From Magnetococcales bacterium (GTDB lineage: Bacteria; Pseudomonadota; Magnetococcia; Magnetococcales; Magnetaquicoccaceae): a DNA stretch of 64,000 nt. Positions 40,691 through 49,474 of this stretch are shown one piece after another (the stretch's first letter is position 1; every line of letters starts with the position of its first letter). A program made the position numbers and the translations under genes. The notes below the pieces were generated by a model, which saw only the letters and a list, made by a program, of their open reading frames with translations, did not search any database and had not been told where the DNA came from. Where the stretch lies: contig JADGAZ010000002.1 of the NCBI GenBank assembly GCA_015231755.1, forward strand, positions 186,001-250,000. Direction: 5' to 3'.

Positions 40691-42034
40691 ATGAGATCGG
40701 AACGGTTGACCACCGAATTGACCCGCATCCGGGCGTTGCTGGAAGAGCCTCAACCCGATTTGCGGGGTGCCTTCATGGCGGCCCGGGAGCTGCTGACCCG
40801 AGGTCCATGCCTGCGGGAGCTGGCGGAAGTGAAAGAGGCGGCCATGCTGATTCTGGAGCGTCTGACCCTGCCGGCCCTGGCCGGAGAGCGGGAAAAACAG
40901 CTTCAGGTGAGCAAACTGATTCGCGCCGTGCGCCGGGCCGAACGTCTGGAGTCCGAGGAGTTGGAACCTTTGGTGGCGGAGCTGGCCCCCTGGATCGAGG
41001 AGGCGGCCACCCGTGGACGACATCGGGAGCCGTTGCCGACCTTTGCCCCGGAGTTGGCCATTCAGGCTCTGCAGGCACTGGAAGCCTGGGACAAGGGGGA
41101 AGAGGAGGAGGCTCCTGTGGTGGTGTTGTCCTCGGGAGGGGGACAGACTCCGGCCAATCTCCAGTGGCACGACCTCTACCGCCGCCTGGGACGGATCATC
41201 ACCACCGAGCATCGCCGACGGGCCTCCTGGGCGCGGGAGCGCAAGGGAATGACCGACGCGGTGGCGGTATTGGGCGCGGATCTGGTGGAAGCTTCGGCGT
41301 TGATCGGTCGCAAGGACGGGGCGAACGCCAGTTGGGCACACGGCCTGAGCGACGAGGTGTTGACCCGCCCCGACACGGTGATGGCGGCATTGCTGGCCGA
41401 GGAAAAAGGCTACTGGGCCCGGGTCACGGAGTTGGAAACCGCTCTGGCCCGGAGTCAGGAGGTGGTGGGACAGTTTCAGAATCTGCTGCGCCGGGCGGAA
41501 AACGCCCTGATGGCCTCCCGGGACGAAACCCTGGTGGATACCTCCACCGGTCTGCCCAACCGTTTCGCCTTTCTGGCACGGCTGGCCCGGGTCATGGAAC
41601 CCCTCCCCGGAGAGAAACGACCACCCCGCCTATTTTCGGTGATGTTCATCCGGGTGGACGAATACGACGAGATGACCCGCTCCCTGGGTCGGGAACGGGT
41701 CACCCAGGTAATGTCCGCCCTGGCGGCCCGCATGACCACCCTGCCGGGACCGGAAGAGTATCTGGCCCGCTGGAGCGAAGAGTGTTTCGCCCTACTGTGC
41801 CCCGGCTCCGACGGTGCCGCGGCCATGGCCCTGGCCCATTCCATGCACGCGAGCCTGGGCCGGGAACGCTACGAACTCAACGACGCCCTGGTGATCCTGC
41901 GTCTGGGCTTCGGGGTGGTGCCCTGGATCGACGGCCTCACCGACGAGCGACTGCTGGGACTGGCGGAACTGGAGTCCAAATCGGCCCTGGCAGAGGAGTC
42001 CCAACCCGTGCGACTGGCGGATCCGCGGGTGTGA
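40691..42034 (+). CDS. Degenerate GGDEF-domain protein II
   Basis: The 447-residue paralogue-like neighbour starts 14 bp after protein I, with GAGGGGAGA upstream. The N-terminal helical part (RAFMAARELLTR-type repeats, AKLIRAVRRAERLESEEL-like segments) matches protein I in style. The GGDEF fold starts DTSTGLPNRFAFLARLAR. The signature position reads WSEECFALLCPG and the metal-site region RVDEYDEMTRSLGRE, so catalysis is unlikely. There is no membrane segment and no EAL domain. The two proteins may form a heteromeric regulatory unit (inference). Confidence 0.8.
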   Translation: MRSERLTTELTRIRALLEEPQPDLRGAFMAARELLTRGPCLRELAEVKEAAMLILERLTLPALAGEREKQLQVSKLIRAVRRAERLESEELEPLVAELAPWIEEAATRGRHREPLPTFAPELAIQALQALEAWDKGEEEEAPVVVLSSGGGQTPANLQWHDLYRRLGRIITTEHRRRASWARERKGMTDAVAVLGADLVEASALIGRKDGANASWAHGLSDEVLTRPDTVMAALLAEEKGYWARVTELETALARSQEVVGQFQNLLRRAENALMASRDETLVDTSTGLPNRFAFLARLARVMEPLPGEKRPPRLFSVMFIRVDEYDEMTRSLGRERVTQVMSALAARMTTLPGPEEYLARWSEECFALLCPGSDGAAAMALAHSMHASLGRERYELNDALVILRLGFGVVPWIDGLTDERLLGLAELESKSALAEESQPVRLADPRV

Positions 42035-42059
42035 TCCCAAGGGAGGATCCAAAAAAAAC

Positions 42060-43100
42060 ATGTTACACAAAATCAAACTGGAAAAATTCACGGCTTTTGA
42101 ACATCTTGAAGTCACATTTTCCAGCGGCCTCAATATTCTGATCGGCGCCAACGGCACGGGCAAAACCCATATCCTCAAAGTACTCTATGCCGCGTGCGAC
42201 ATCACCAAGAGCAAAAAAAGTCTCGCCGAGAAAATCAACAAGGTCTTTCTGCCCTCCGGAGAACAGATCGGTCGCTTGGCCAAACGCAAGACCGTGAGTA
42301 CGGAAGGATCTGTGGAAGTGGTCCGCCATGTCAATACGCCACCCAAGCCGATCGCGATCCGCTTGAGACTCTCCAATCACACCAAGACACCCGACAAGGC
42401 AACCGTTTCCGGGGCCTCCAAACAGTGGTTGGCCCATCCTTTGGAGTCGGTCTATATTCCGGTGAAGGATATGATGGCCAACGCTCCCGGTTTTCGCTCC
42501 TTGTATGAATTGAGAGATATTCATTTTGAAGAAATTTATGCGGATATCATCAGTCGCGCCTCGCTTCCCCTGCTCCGGGGCGGCGTGGATACCCCGCGCA
42601 AGAGTCTGCTGGAAATCTTGCAAAAGGCCATGAATGGCAAGGTCATTCAAAAGAACGAAGAATTTTTCCTCAAGAATGAACAAGGGGAGTTGGAGTTCAC
42701 GTTGCTGGCCGAGGGGATGCGCAAACTGGCCCTGCTTTGGCTCCTGATTCAAAATGGCACGCTGCTGCAAGGTTCGGTGCTGTTCTGGGATGAACCGGAA
42801 ACCAATCTGAACCCGCGCATCATGAAAACCATCGTGGCAATCCTGCTGGAACTGCAACGCATGGGGGTGCAAATTTTCCTGACCACCCATGACTACATTA
42901 TTCTCAAAGAAGTGGATCTGCAAACCCGTCCCGGTGACGCAATCCTGTATCACAGCCTCTACCGGGATCCGGAAACTCATGAAATCCAGGCAACCCAGGC
43001 CAACCACTATCTGGAGATCGCCCACAATACCATCGATGAAGCCTTTGGCGACATGATGGATCGGGATATCGTCAAGTCCATGGGCACACTGGGCCGATGA
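42060..43100 (+). CDS. AAA-15/OLD-like ATPase, candidate defence protein
   Basis: The 346-residue SMC/ABC-like ATPase has KIKLEKFTAFEHLEVTFSSG at the N-terminus, Walker A GANGTGKTH (residues 29-37), signature region LLAEGMRKLALL and Walker B LFWDEPETNLNP. The switch histidine is in FLTTHDY. There is no TOPRIM domain, unlike full OLD nucleases. Such stand-alone ATPases are common in two-gene antiphage systems. The next gene starts within its stop codon (ATGA). Base composition is visibly lower in GC than the flanks, a sign of transfer. Confidence 0.85.
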   Translation: MLHKIKLEKFTAFEHLEVTFSSGLNILIGANGTGKTHILKVLYAACDITKSKKSLAEKINKVFLPSGEQIGRLAKRKTVSTEGSVEVVRHVNTPPKPIAIRLRLSNHTKTPDKATVSGASKQWLAHPLESVYIPVKDMMANAPGFRSLYELRDIHFEEIYADIISRASLPLLRGGVDTPRKSLLEILQKAMNGKVIQKNEEFFLKNEQGELEFTLLAEGMRKLALLWLLIQNGTLLQGSVLFWDEPETNLNPRIMKTIVAILLELQRMGVQIFLTTHDYIILKEVDLQTRPGDAILYHSLYRDPETHEIQATQANHYLEIAHNTIDEAFGDMMDRDIVKSMGTLGR

Positions 43101-43627
43101 AGATCACGGCGGATGGGTTCGATTTTGATTTTACAGATGCCATCGACGTGTTTGTCTTTGACGAAAAAGATAAAACAAAACCCGGTTATCACGATGCGCA
43201 GATGATGAAGGCGGTCGATCTGATTGTGGAGTTGCAGGAGTGTTATCTGTTTGTCGAAATGAAAGATATTTTCGATACAGACCGCTATACCCAATCACAA
43301 GAAAGGAATCCCTGCCCCAGAGACCCCTGCCAGTGCCCCCAGGAGTCAAGTCCGTTCAAGCGGTTGAAAGAACTATTAAAATACAAATTTCGCGACACTT
43401 ATCTGTTTCGCCATGCCGAACAGAAAGTGGACAAGCCGATTCGCTATATTTGTCTGCTGACCTTTGAAAATGCCTTCAACCTCCATATGCAAAAAACGCT
43501 TCAGCAGGAGTTGCCGGTGGGCCGGGTCTCCCGCCGCTGGCAATTGGGATTTGCTGAAAGTTGTGCAGTCGTTCATGTGGCCGCATGGAATCGCCTTTTT
43601 CCCAAGTGGCCGGTGCGTCACGCCTGA
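43097..43627 (+). CDS. Putative PD-(D/E)xK-like partner of the AAA ATPase
   Basis: This 176-residue protein matches no family that I recognise. An Asp41 in MKAVDLIVELQE and Glu54-Met-Lys56 in LFVEMKDIFDT are spaced like the D...ExK core of restriction-type nucleases. A hydrophobic strand RYICLLTFE follows. A short Cys/Pro insert (NPCPRDPCQC, residues 71-80) is unusual and might bind metal. It is translationally coupled to the ATPase. The nuclease reading is an inference from motif spacing only. It ends 15 bp before the convergent PleD-like gene. Confidence 0.55.
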   Translation: MKITADGFDFDFTDAIDVFVFDEKDKTKPGYHDAQMMKAVDLIVELQECYLFVEMKDIFDTDRYTQSQERNPCPRDPCQCPQESSPFKRLKELLKYKFRDTYLFRHAEQKVDKPIRYICLLTFENAFNLHMQKTLQQELPVGRVSRRWQLGFAESCAVVHVAAWNRLFPKWPVRHA

Positions 43628-43642
43628 AACCGGGTCCGGGCC

Positions 43643-44563
43643 TCACGCCACCTCCAGAAACGCCACCCGGTTGCGACCGCCGCGTTTGGCTAGGTACAGC
43701 GCCTGATCGGCCTGACCGATCAAATCCACGGACTGTCTTTCCAAAGTGGGAGTCATGCAGGCGATGCCGATGCTCAAGGTGACATGCCCGGCGGCTTTGG
43801 AGGCCGCATGGGGGATGGCCAAGTCGCTGACGGCCTTCAGGATGCGTTCGGCCACGGCGCGTCCGCCGGCCAGAGTGGTTTCCGGCAGGACACAGGCAAA
43901 CTCCTCGCCGCCATAACGGGCCGCCAGATCGATGGTCCGGGGCATGGCCCGCACAATGGCTCCCGCCACCTGACGCAAACAGTGATCCCCGTGGGTGTGA
44001 CCGTAATAATCGTTGAAAAGCTTGAAAAAATCGATATCCATCAACAGCAGGGAAAACGGGTGACCGTAGCGCATGGAACGGAACCACTCGTACTCCAGAA
44101 ACTGATCGAAGCGCCGTCGGTTGGGAATGCTGGTCAGACCATCCAGAATCGCCAACCGCTCCAGCATGTCCCCGCGGCGTTTCAGTTCGATGTGGGTCTT
44201 GACCCGGGCCAACACGATCGCCGGACGGTAGGGCTTGGCGATGTAATCCACCGCGCCAGCGGCAAATCCCCGGATCTCGTCCGACTCGCTGATGCTGGCG
44301 GTGATGAAAATCACCGGAATATCACGGGTGCGGGGCTGGTTCTTGAGACTTTCACACACCTCGAAACCGTTCATTCCCGGCATCACCACATCCAGCAGGA
44401 TCAAATCCGGCAACGGTTGACTCTCCAATCGCTGGAGGGCCATTTCACCGCTCTTGGCCGCCACCACCCGGTAATGCGGTTTGAGCAATCCGGACAACAC
44501 ATCGATATTGACCGTCTCGTCGTCCACGATCAACACCTTGGGACGACTCTCTTCCTGCTGCAT
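43643..44563 (-). CDS. Response regulator with active GGDEF domain (PleD-like)
   Basis: The 306-residue protein has a receiver domain (residues 9-125: VLIVDDE, phospho-Asp in LILLDVVMPGMNGFEV, KPYR lysine) and a GGDEF domain. The latter has DGLTSIPNRRRFDQFL, MDIDFFKLFNDYYGH and the catalytic ARYGGEEFACVLPE. It should synthesise c-di-GMP when phosphorylated. The partner kinase is not adjacent. It is monocistronic on the minus strand; the upstream gap holds repeat copy F. Confidence 0.95.
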   Translation of the reverse strand: MQQEESRPKVLIVDDETVNIDVLSGLLKPHYRVVAAKSGEMALQRLESQPLPDLILLDVVMPGMNGFEVCESLKNQPRTRDIPVIFITASISESDEIRGFAAGAVDYIAKPYRPAIVLARVKTHIELKRRGDMLERLAILDGLTSIPNRRRFDQFLEYEWFRSMRYGHPFSLLLMDIDFFKLFNDYYGHTHGDHCLRQVAGAIVRAMPRTIDLAARYGGEEFACVLPETTLAGGRAVAERILKAVSDLAIPHAASKAAGHVTLSIGIACMTPTLERQSVDLIGQADQALYLAKRGGRNRVAFLEVA

Positions 44564-44620
44564 GTCCTACCCCCATCATCGGCCTTTCCGATTTTTCAAT
44601 TCTCAAATCATTATCACTCC

Positions 44621-44671
44621 CACCATTGAAAAAAAAGCGGGGGTCTGGGGGATTCATCCCCCAGGGTTTTG
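44621..44671 (-). repeat. Palindromic terminator-like repeat, copy F
   Basis: On the minus strand the hairpin CTGGGGGATGAATCCCCCAG (44664-44645) is followed by ACCCCCGC, eight T and CAATGGTG. It is oriented as terminator for the tkt gene, about 155 bp upstream on this strand. The region in between (44672-44826) holds no gene; a GCTTTTTGCGC/GCGAAAAAAGC inverted repeat is visible there. Confidence 0.85.
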
Positions 44672-44826
44672 CTTTTGATCCTTTGACGTTGATTTCGGCC
44701 TTTGCGCGCTTTTGCCAAAGCTTTTTTCGCGTCTTTTGCGCAAAAAGCGCAGCACGCCAGAGGCACACATCCAAAGGATTCGCTCTCGGATCCCACCAAA
44801 AACCGGTCAATGGTCCCCGGTCCCCC

Positions 44827-46779
44827 TCAGTGAAGCAACGCCAACGCCCGCGCCGTGACCGCCTCTTCGGAAAGACCCACCGCTTCCATGGCCCGTCCTC
44901 CCGGAGCGGAGAGGCCAAAACGATCCACACCGATCACCTCGCCCCGATCCCCGACCCAACGATGCCAACCCAGGGTGGCGCCGGCCTCGATGGCCAGACG
45001 CGGCCCGGTGGAAAGCACCGACTCCCGGTACTCCCGCGACTGGGCGGCGAACAACTCCCAGGCGGGCATGGAGACCACCCGCACCTCGGCGTGACCCAGG
45101 CCAACCAGCCGTTCCTTGACCCGCATGGCCAAGGCCACCTCGCTGCCGCTGGCCAGCAGCACCAGGGCCGGCTCGCCGGCGCAAGGAGAGACCACATAAC
45201 CCCCACGGGCCACCCCTTCCGGATTGGCGGGCAACAAGGGCAGGTTCTGCCGCGTGAGAATCAGGGCGGAAGGGGTGTTGCTGGTGACGGCCAGACGCCA
45301 AGCGGCCACGGTTTCGTTGGCCTCGGCGGGGCGGAACACCGTCAATCCGGGCAGGGCGCGCAAGCCGGCGAGTTGCTCGATGGGTTGATGGGTGGGGCCA
45401 TCCTCGCCCACGGCCACGCTGTCGTGGGTGAGGACGTAGATCACCCGGGTTTCCATCAGGGCGGACAGGCGCATGGCGCCGCGCATGTAGTCGGAAAACA
45501 CCAGGAAGGTGGCGCAGAACGGAATCCATCCCCCATGCAGGGCCATGCCGTTGACCACCGCGGCCATGGCGTGTTCCCGCACCCCGAAGTGGATGTTGCG
45601 CTCGCCTCCACCTTGAATGTGGGTGTTGTTGGAAGGGGCCAGATCCGCGGATCCACCGATCAGGGCGGGCAGATGGGTCGCCAGGGCGTTGATGGCCATG
45701 CCGCTGGCCACCCGGGTGGCCACGGGTTTGTGGCCGAAGTCCAGGGCGTTCAGCCCCTCGTCCCACCCTTCCGGCAGCACCCCGGCCAGACGCTGCCGGA
45801 ACAGGATCATCCGCTCCGGATCCCGGGCCTCGATCCCCTGGACCTTGCCGGCCCAGGCTCCGGACCATTGCCGCCCCTGTTCCACCACGCCGTTGCGATA
45901 GCCGACCACCGCTTCGGGCACATGAAAGGCCGTCGCGGGCCAGTGATAAAAGGTTCGGGTGGCGGCCAACCGTTCCGCGCCCAAAGGAGCGCCGTGGACC
46001 GAGGCGGATCCCGCCAGAGGGGAACCATGACCGATATAGGTGCGTACCCGGATCAGGGTGGGGCGCTCCTGCTCCGCCTGTCCGGCGGCGATGGCCTGGG
46101 CGATGGCCTCCAGATCCTCTCCGTCCTCGACCGCCAGGGTATGCCAGCCATAGGCGCGGAAACGGGCCGCCACATCCTCGGTGAAGGTCAATTCCGTGCT
46201 GCCTTCAATCGAAATACGGTTGTCGTCGTACAAGACAATCAATTTCCCCAACCGCTGATGACCCGCCAAAGAAGCGGCTTCCGCCGACACCCCCTCCATC
46301 AGATCCCCGTCGGAGGCCAGCACATAGACCCGATGATCCACCAGGGTGCCATCCGGACCGTTGAACTGCCCGGCCAACAGCCGCTCGGCCATGGCCATGC
46401 CCACGCCCATGGCCAACCCCTGACCCAGCGGACCGGTGGAGCAGGCCACCCCCGGAGTGAGGCCGTATTCCGGATGACCCGGTGTGCGACTGCCCATCTG
46501 GCGAAAATTTTTCAGTTCATCCAGGGAGAGGTCATAGCCCGACACATGCAACAAGGCATACAATAAAGCAGAACCATGTCCGGCGGAGAGCACGAAACGG
46601 TCCCGATCCGGCCAGTCCGGGTTCGACGGATCATGACGCAAAAAACGGCTCCACAACACATGAGCCATGGGCGCTGCGCCAAGAGGCATGCCGGGATGGC
46701 CGGATTGGGCCTGTTCCACCATGTCCACGGCGAGCATACGCAGAGTGGTGACGCACAAAGCATCCAGATCAAGATTCAT
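44827..46779 (-). CDS. tkt: Transketolase
   Basis: The 650-residue thiamine-diphosphate enzyme of the pentose phosphate pathway has [20 protein letters not shown] and [20 protein letters not shown]. The ThDP motif [18 protein letters not shown]-type segment ([14 protein letters not shown]) and [12 protein letters not shown] follow. The pyrimidine domain has [19 protein letters not shown] and [20 protein letters not shown], and a C-terminal domain completes it. It is divergent from the TonB receptor gene and shares substrates with Rpe. Confidence 0.97.
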   Translation of the reverse strand: MNLDLDALCVTTLRMLAVDMVEQAQSGHPGMPLGAAPMAHVLWSRFLRHDPSNPDWPDRDRFVLSAGHGSALLYALLHVSGYDLSLDELKNFRQMGSRTPGHPEYGLTPGVACSTGPLGQGLAMGVGMAMAERLLAGQFNGPDGTLVDHRVYVLASDGDLMEGVSAEAASLAGHQRLGKLIVLYDDNRISIEGSTELTFTEDVAARFRAYGWHTLAVEDGEDLEAIAQAIAAGQAEQERPTLIRVRTYIGHGSPLAGSASVHGAPLGAERLAATRTFYHWPATAFHVPEAVVGYRNGVVEQGRQWSGAWAGKVQGIEARDPERMILFRQRLAGVLPEGWDEGLNALDFGHKPVATRVASGMAINALATHLPALIGGSADLAPSNNTHIQGGGERNIHFGVREHAMAAVVNGMALHGGWIPFCATFLVFSDYMRGAMRLSALMETRVIYVLTHDSVAVGEDGPTHQPIEQLAGLRALPGLTVFRPAEANETVAAWRLAVTSNTPSALILTRQNLPLLPANPEGVARGGYVVSPCAGEPALVLLASGSEVALAMRVKERLVGLGHAEVRVVSMPAWELFAAQSREYRESVLSTGPRLAIEAGATLGWHRWVGDRGEVIGVDRFGLSAPGGRAMEAVGLSEEAVTARALALLH

Positions 46780-46971
46780 GAATAGATCCTAACATAATGA
46801 GAAATAACGGAAACCCTGGCAACCCATCTTCCATTTTTCCGGATGTGGCCAAACCCAATCCGTTGTAACATGAAAAGAGTGGGGACGAAACCGCTCTTGA
46901 ACAACGCCCCCGGGGTGTCCAACGGTTCTGTTGCCGGAGACATTTTTCCCTCAAGGGAGACCAGCCAACCC

Positions 46972-48915
46972 ATGAAACCGATCCCATCCCACCGATCCGG
47001 CCTTTCCCGGCTGTTGTCCGCGTTGACCCTGGCCACGCTTCTGATTCCGGGATCAGGCCGGGCCGACGGAGACGAAAAAGACCATCTGGAACGGCTGCTG
47101 GAGATGGATTTCAAGGAGCTGGCGCAAATCCGTCTCACCTCGGCGGCCCGCAAGGATCAAAAGCTGGTGGATACCGCCGCCGCGGTCACGGTGATCGATC
47201 AAGAGCAGATCCGCCGTTCCGGCCTGACCTCGATTCCGGAACTGCTGCGGCTGGTTCCGGGTCTGAACGTGGCCCGGATCAACGCCAACACCTGGGCGAT
47301 CACGGCGCGGGGATTCAATGCCCAGTATTCCAACAAACTGCTGGTGCTCATGGACGGTCGCACCCTGTATACCCCGCTGTTCGCCGGGGTGAACTGGAAC
47401 CGTCAGGACGTACTGCTGGCCGACGTGGAACGCATCGAGGTGATCCGGGGACCGGGAGCCACCCTGTGGGGGGCCAACGCGGTCAACGGCGTGATCAACA
47501 TCATCACCAAAAAGGCCGCGGACACCCAGGGCACACGGCTCAGCGCGTCGGCGGGCAGTTCCGAGACCCTGCAAGGGTCGATTCGCCACGGGGGGAAAAT
47601 GGGAGAGAGTCTGAATTACCGGATCTACGCCAAAGGGTTCGACCACGACTCCTTTCTGCGGGCCAACAACCAGCCGGCCCAAGACGACTGGCATGGAAAA
47701 CGGGGGGGATTCCGCGCCGACTGGAGCCTCTCCCCCCACGATCAAATGACCTTCCAGGGGGATCTCCATGCAGTCGATGAAACATCGGTCCCGGGAGAAA
47801 AACAGGGGGGCCATCTGCTGACCCGCTGGTCCAAAACCCTGCCGGACGAGCGCAACTGGTCGCTGCAACTGTATTTCGACCGCAATGTCGATACCATCTT
47901 CGAGCAGACCAATACCTACGATCTGGATTGGCAAGCGGGTTTCCGTCACCACGACCACGCCGTGATGTGGGGAGCGGGATACCGGCTGGTGACCATGCAG
48001 CTCAACACCACTCCGGTGATCCAGTGGGCCCACTCCGAACGGCAAGATCAAACTTTCAGCCTGTTCGCGCAAGACGAAATCACCTTGCACCCGGACTGGC
48101 GCTGGACCCTCGGCACCAAGCTGGAACACAACGATCACACCGGCGTGGAGTGGCAACCCAACACCCGGTTGTTGTGGCGGGTCAACGACGGTCATACCCT
48201 GTGGGGCGCGATCTCCCGGGCGGTGCGCACCCCGTCGCGGGTGGACGCGGATTTCCGGCTGGCCGCCCCCATCGCTCCGGGGACCATTCTGTCGGTGGTG
48301 GGCAATCCCCGCATCATCTCGGAGACCCTGCTGGCCTACGAACTGGGCTACCGCGCCCAGTTCACCCCCGCATTCTCCCTGGAGATGGCCACGTTCTACA
48401 ACCGCTACGACCATCTGGTCTCCCTCGAAGCCCTGCCGACCACCTTCTTTCCCGTCGTGACCTTGCGCAACACCTACGACAACAAGGCGCTGGCCGGCAC
48501 CTACGGCCTGGAGAGCGCCGTGGAGTGGCGGGCCACCGAAACCTGGAAACTGCGGGCCAGCCACACTTGGCTCAAAATGAACATCGATGTCATCAACGGC
48601 AGCACCGACACCCTCTCTCCAGCCACCGCCGACGACACCCCCCGGCATCAATGGCAGTTGCGCTCCCTGCTGGATCTGCCCCACGACCTGGAACTGGACA
48701 CGGCTTTGTATTCCATGGATCGATTGGATCATCTGTCCATTCCCGCCGTCACCCGTCTGGATGTGCGTCTGGGGTGGCGTCCGGTTCCTGCCGTGGGGGT
48801 CAGCCTGATGGCCCAAAATCTCCTCGACGACCGCCATCCGGAGTTCACCGGCACCAGCGTGATCGCCAGCGAGGTGCCCCGGGCCTTCCTGGCCAGCCTG
48901 GATTGGAACTTCTGA
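46972..48915 (+). CDS. TonB-dependent outer-membrane receptor
   Basis: This protein of about 647 residues starts at ATG 46972 with a signal peptide (RLLSALTLATLLIPGSGRAD). A plug domain (VDTAAAVTVIDQEQIRRSGL, IPELLRLVPGLNVARINANT, IEVIRGPGATLWGANAVNGV) and a barrel ending in the terminal phenylalanine SLDWNF follow. The N-terminal LLEMDFKELAQIRLTSAARK is typical of receptors encoded with YfiR and hybrid kinases; its ligand is unknown. No siderophore-biosynthesis gene is nearby. It is the first gene of the five-gene signalling operon. Confidence 0.93.
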   Translation: MKPIPSHRSGLSRLLSALTLATLLIPGSGRADGDEKDHLERLLEMDFKELAQIRLTSAARKDQKLVDTAAAVTVIDQEQIRRSGLTSIPELLRLVPGLNVARINANTWAITARGFNAQYSNKLLVLMDGRTLYTPLFAGVNWNRQDVLLADVERIEVIRGPGATLWGANAVNGVINIITKKAADTQGTRLSASAGSSETLQGSIRHGGKMGESLNYRIYAKGFDHDSFLRANNQPAQDDWHGKRGGFRADWSLSPHDQMTFQGDLHAVDETSVPGEKQGGHLLTRWSKTLPDERNWSLQLYFDRNVDTIFEQTNTYDLDWQAGFRHHDHAVMWGAGYRLVTMQLNTTPVIQWAHSERQDQTFSLFAQDEITLHPDWRWTLGTKLEHNDHTGVEWQPNTRLLWRVNDGHTLWGAISRAVRTPSRVDADFRLAAPIAPGTILSVVGNPRIISETLLAYELGYRAQFTPAFSLEMATFYNRYDHLVSLEALPTTFFPVVTLRNTYDNKALAGTYGLESAVEWRATETWKLRASHTWLKMNIDVINGSTDTLSPATADDTPRHQWQLRSLLDLPHDLELDTALYSMDRLDHLSIPAVTRLDVRLGWRPVPAVGVSLMAQNLLDDRHPEFTGTSVIASEVPRAFLASLDWNF

Positions 48916-48922
48916 TCCCCCC

Positions 48923-49474
48923 ATGAATCCCTTGCGCTCCCTGGTGCGGCGCCTGCGGCCGCTGTGGATGCTCCTGACCCTGACGGTCAGCGGGATGCCT
49001 GCGCTCCATGCGGACCCCCCTTCCGAATCCCAACTCAAAGGGGCCTATCTGTATCAATTCACCAAGTTCATCACCTGGCCTCCCGCGGCCTTCGCCCACG
49101 ACCGGGATCCCTTTCAGTTGTGCGTGTTCGGTCCCAACACCCTGGGTCCGATCCTCAACGCCCTGGGAAACAAAAGCGTCGGCAGCCATCCCATCACCAT
49201 CCGCCAGCCGGACAATCCCGCCGACACCATCGGGTGTCATCTGCTGTTCATCGCCGACTCGGAACACGGGCACCTGCCCGCCATCCTGGAAACCCTTCAG
49301 GACAAACCGGTACTCACGGTGGGCGATCAGCCGGAATTCGCCCGGCAGGGAGGCATGATCCACTTCACGCGGGTCAACGACACCTTGCGTTTCACCATCA
49401 ACCAGGAGGTCGCGCTCCAATCCGGCCTGAAAATCCACGCCACACTGCTGCAGGTGGGCCATGTCCTCAAATAA
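48923..49474 (+). CDS. YfiR-family periplasmic protein (DUF4154)
   Basis: The 183-residue protein has a signal peptide ([16 protein letters not shown]). The YfiR core follows: [73 protein letters not shown] and [14 protein letters not shown]. In P. aeruginosa YfiR is a periplasmic inhibitor of the YfiN diguanylate cyclase. Here it is between a TonB receptor and a hybrid kinase with a periplasmic CHASE8 domain, so it may pass an outer-membrane signal to that kinase (inference). It overlaps the next gene by 14 bp. Confidence 0.92.
   Translation: MNPLRSLVRRLRPLWMLLTLTVSGMPALHADPPSESQLKGAYLYQFTKFITWPPAAFAHDRDPFQLCVFGPNTLGPILNALGNKSVGSHPITIRQPDNPADTIGCHLLFIADSEHGHLPAILETLQDKPVLTVGDQPEFARQGGMIHFTRVNDTLRFTINQEVALQSGLKIHATLLQVGHVLK

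Noticed and set aside
46780-46830. Promoter TTGCCA-17-CATTAT for tkt (46794-46822, minus)
   Set aside because: The predicted start would leave only about 8 nt before the ATG and would remove the AGGA SD, so I do not list it.
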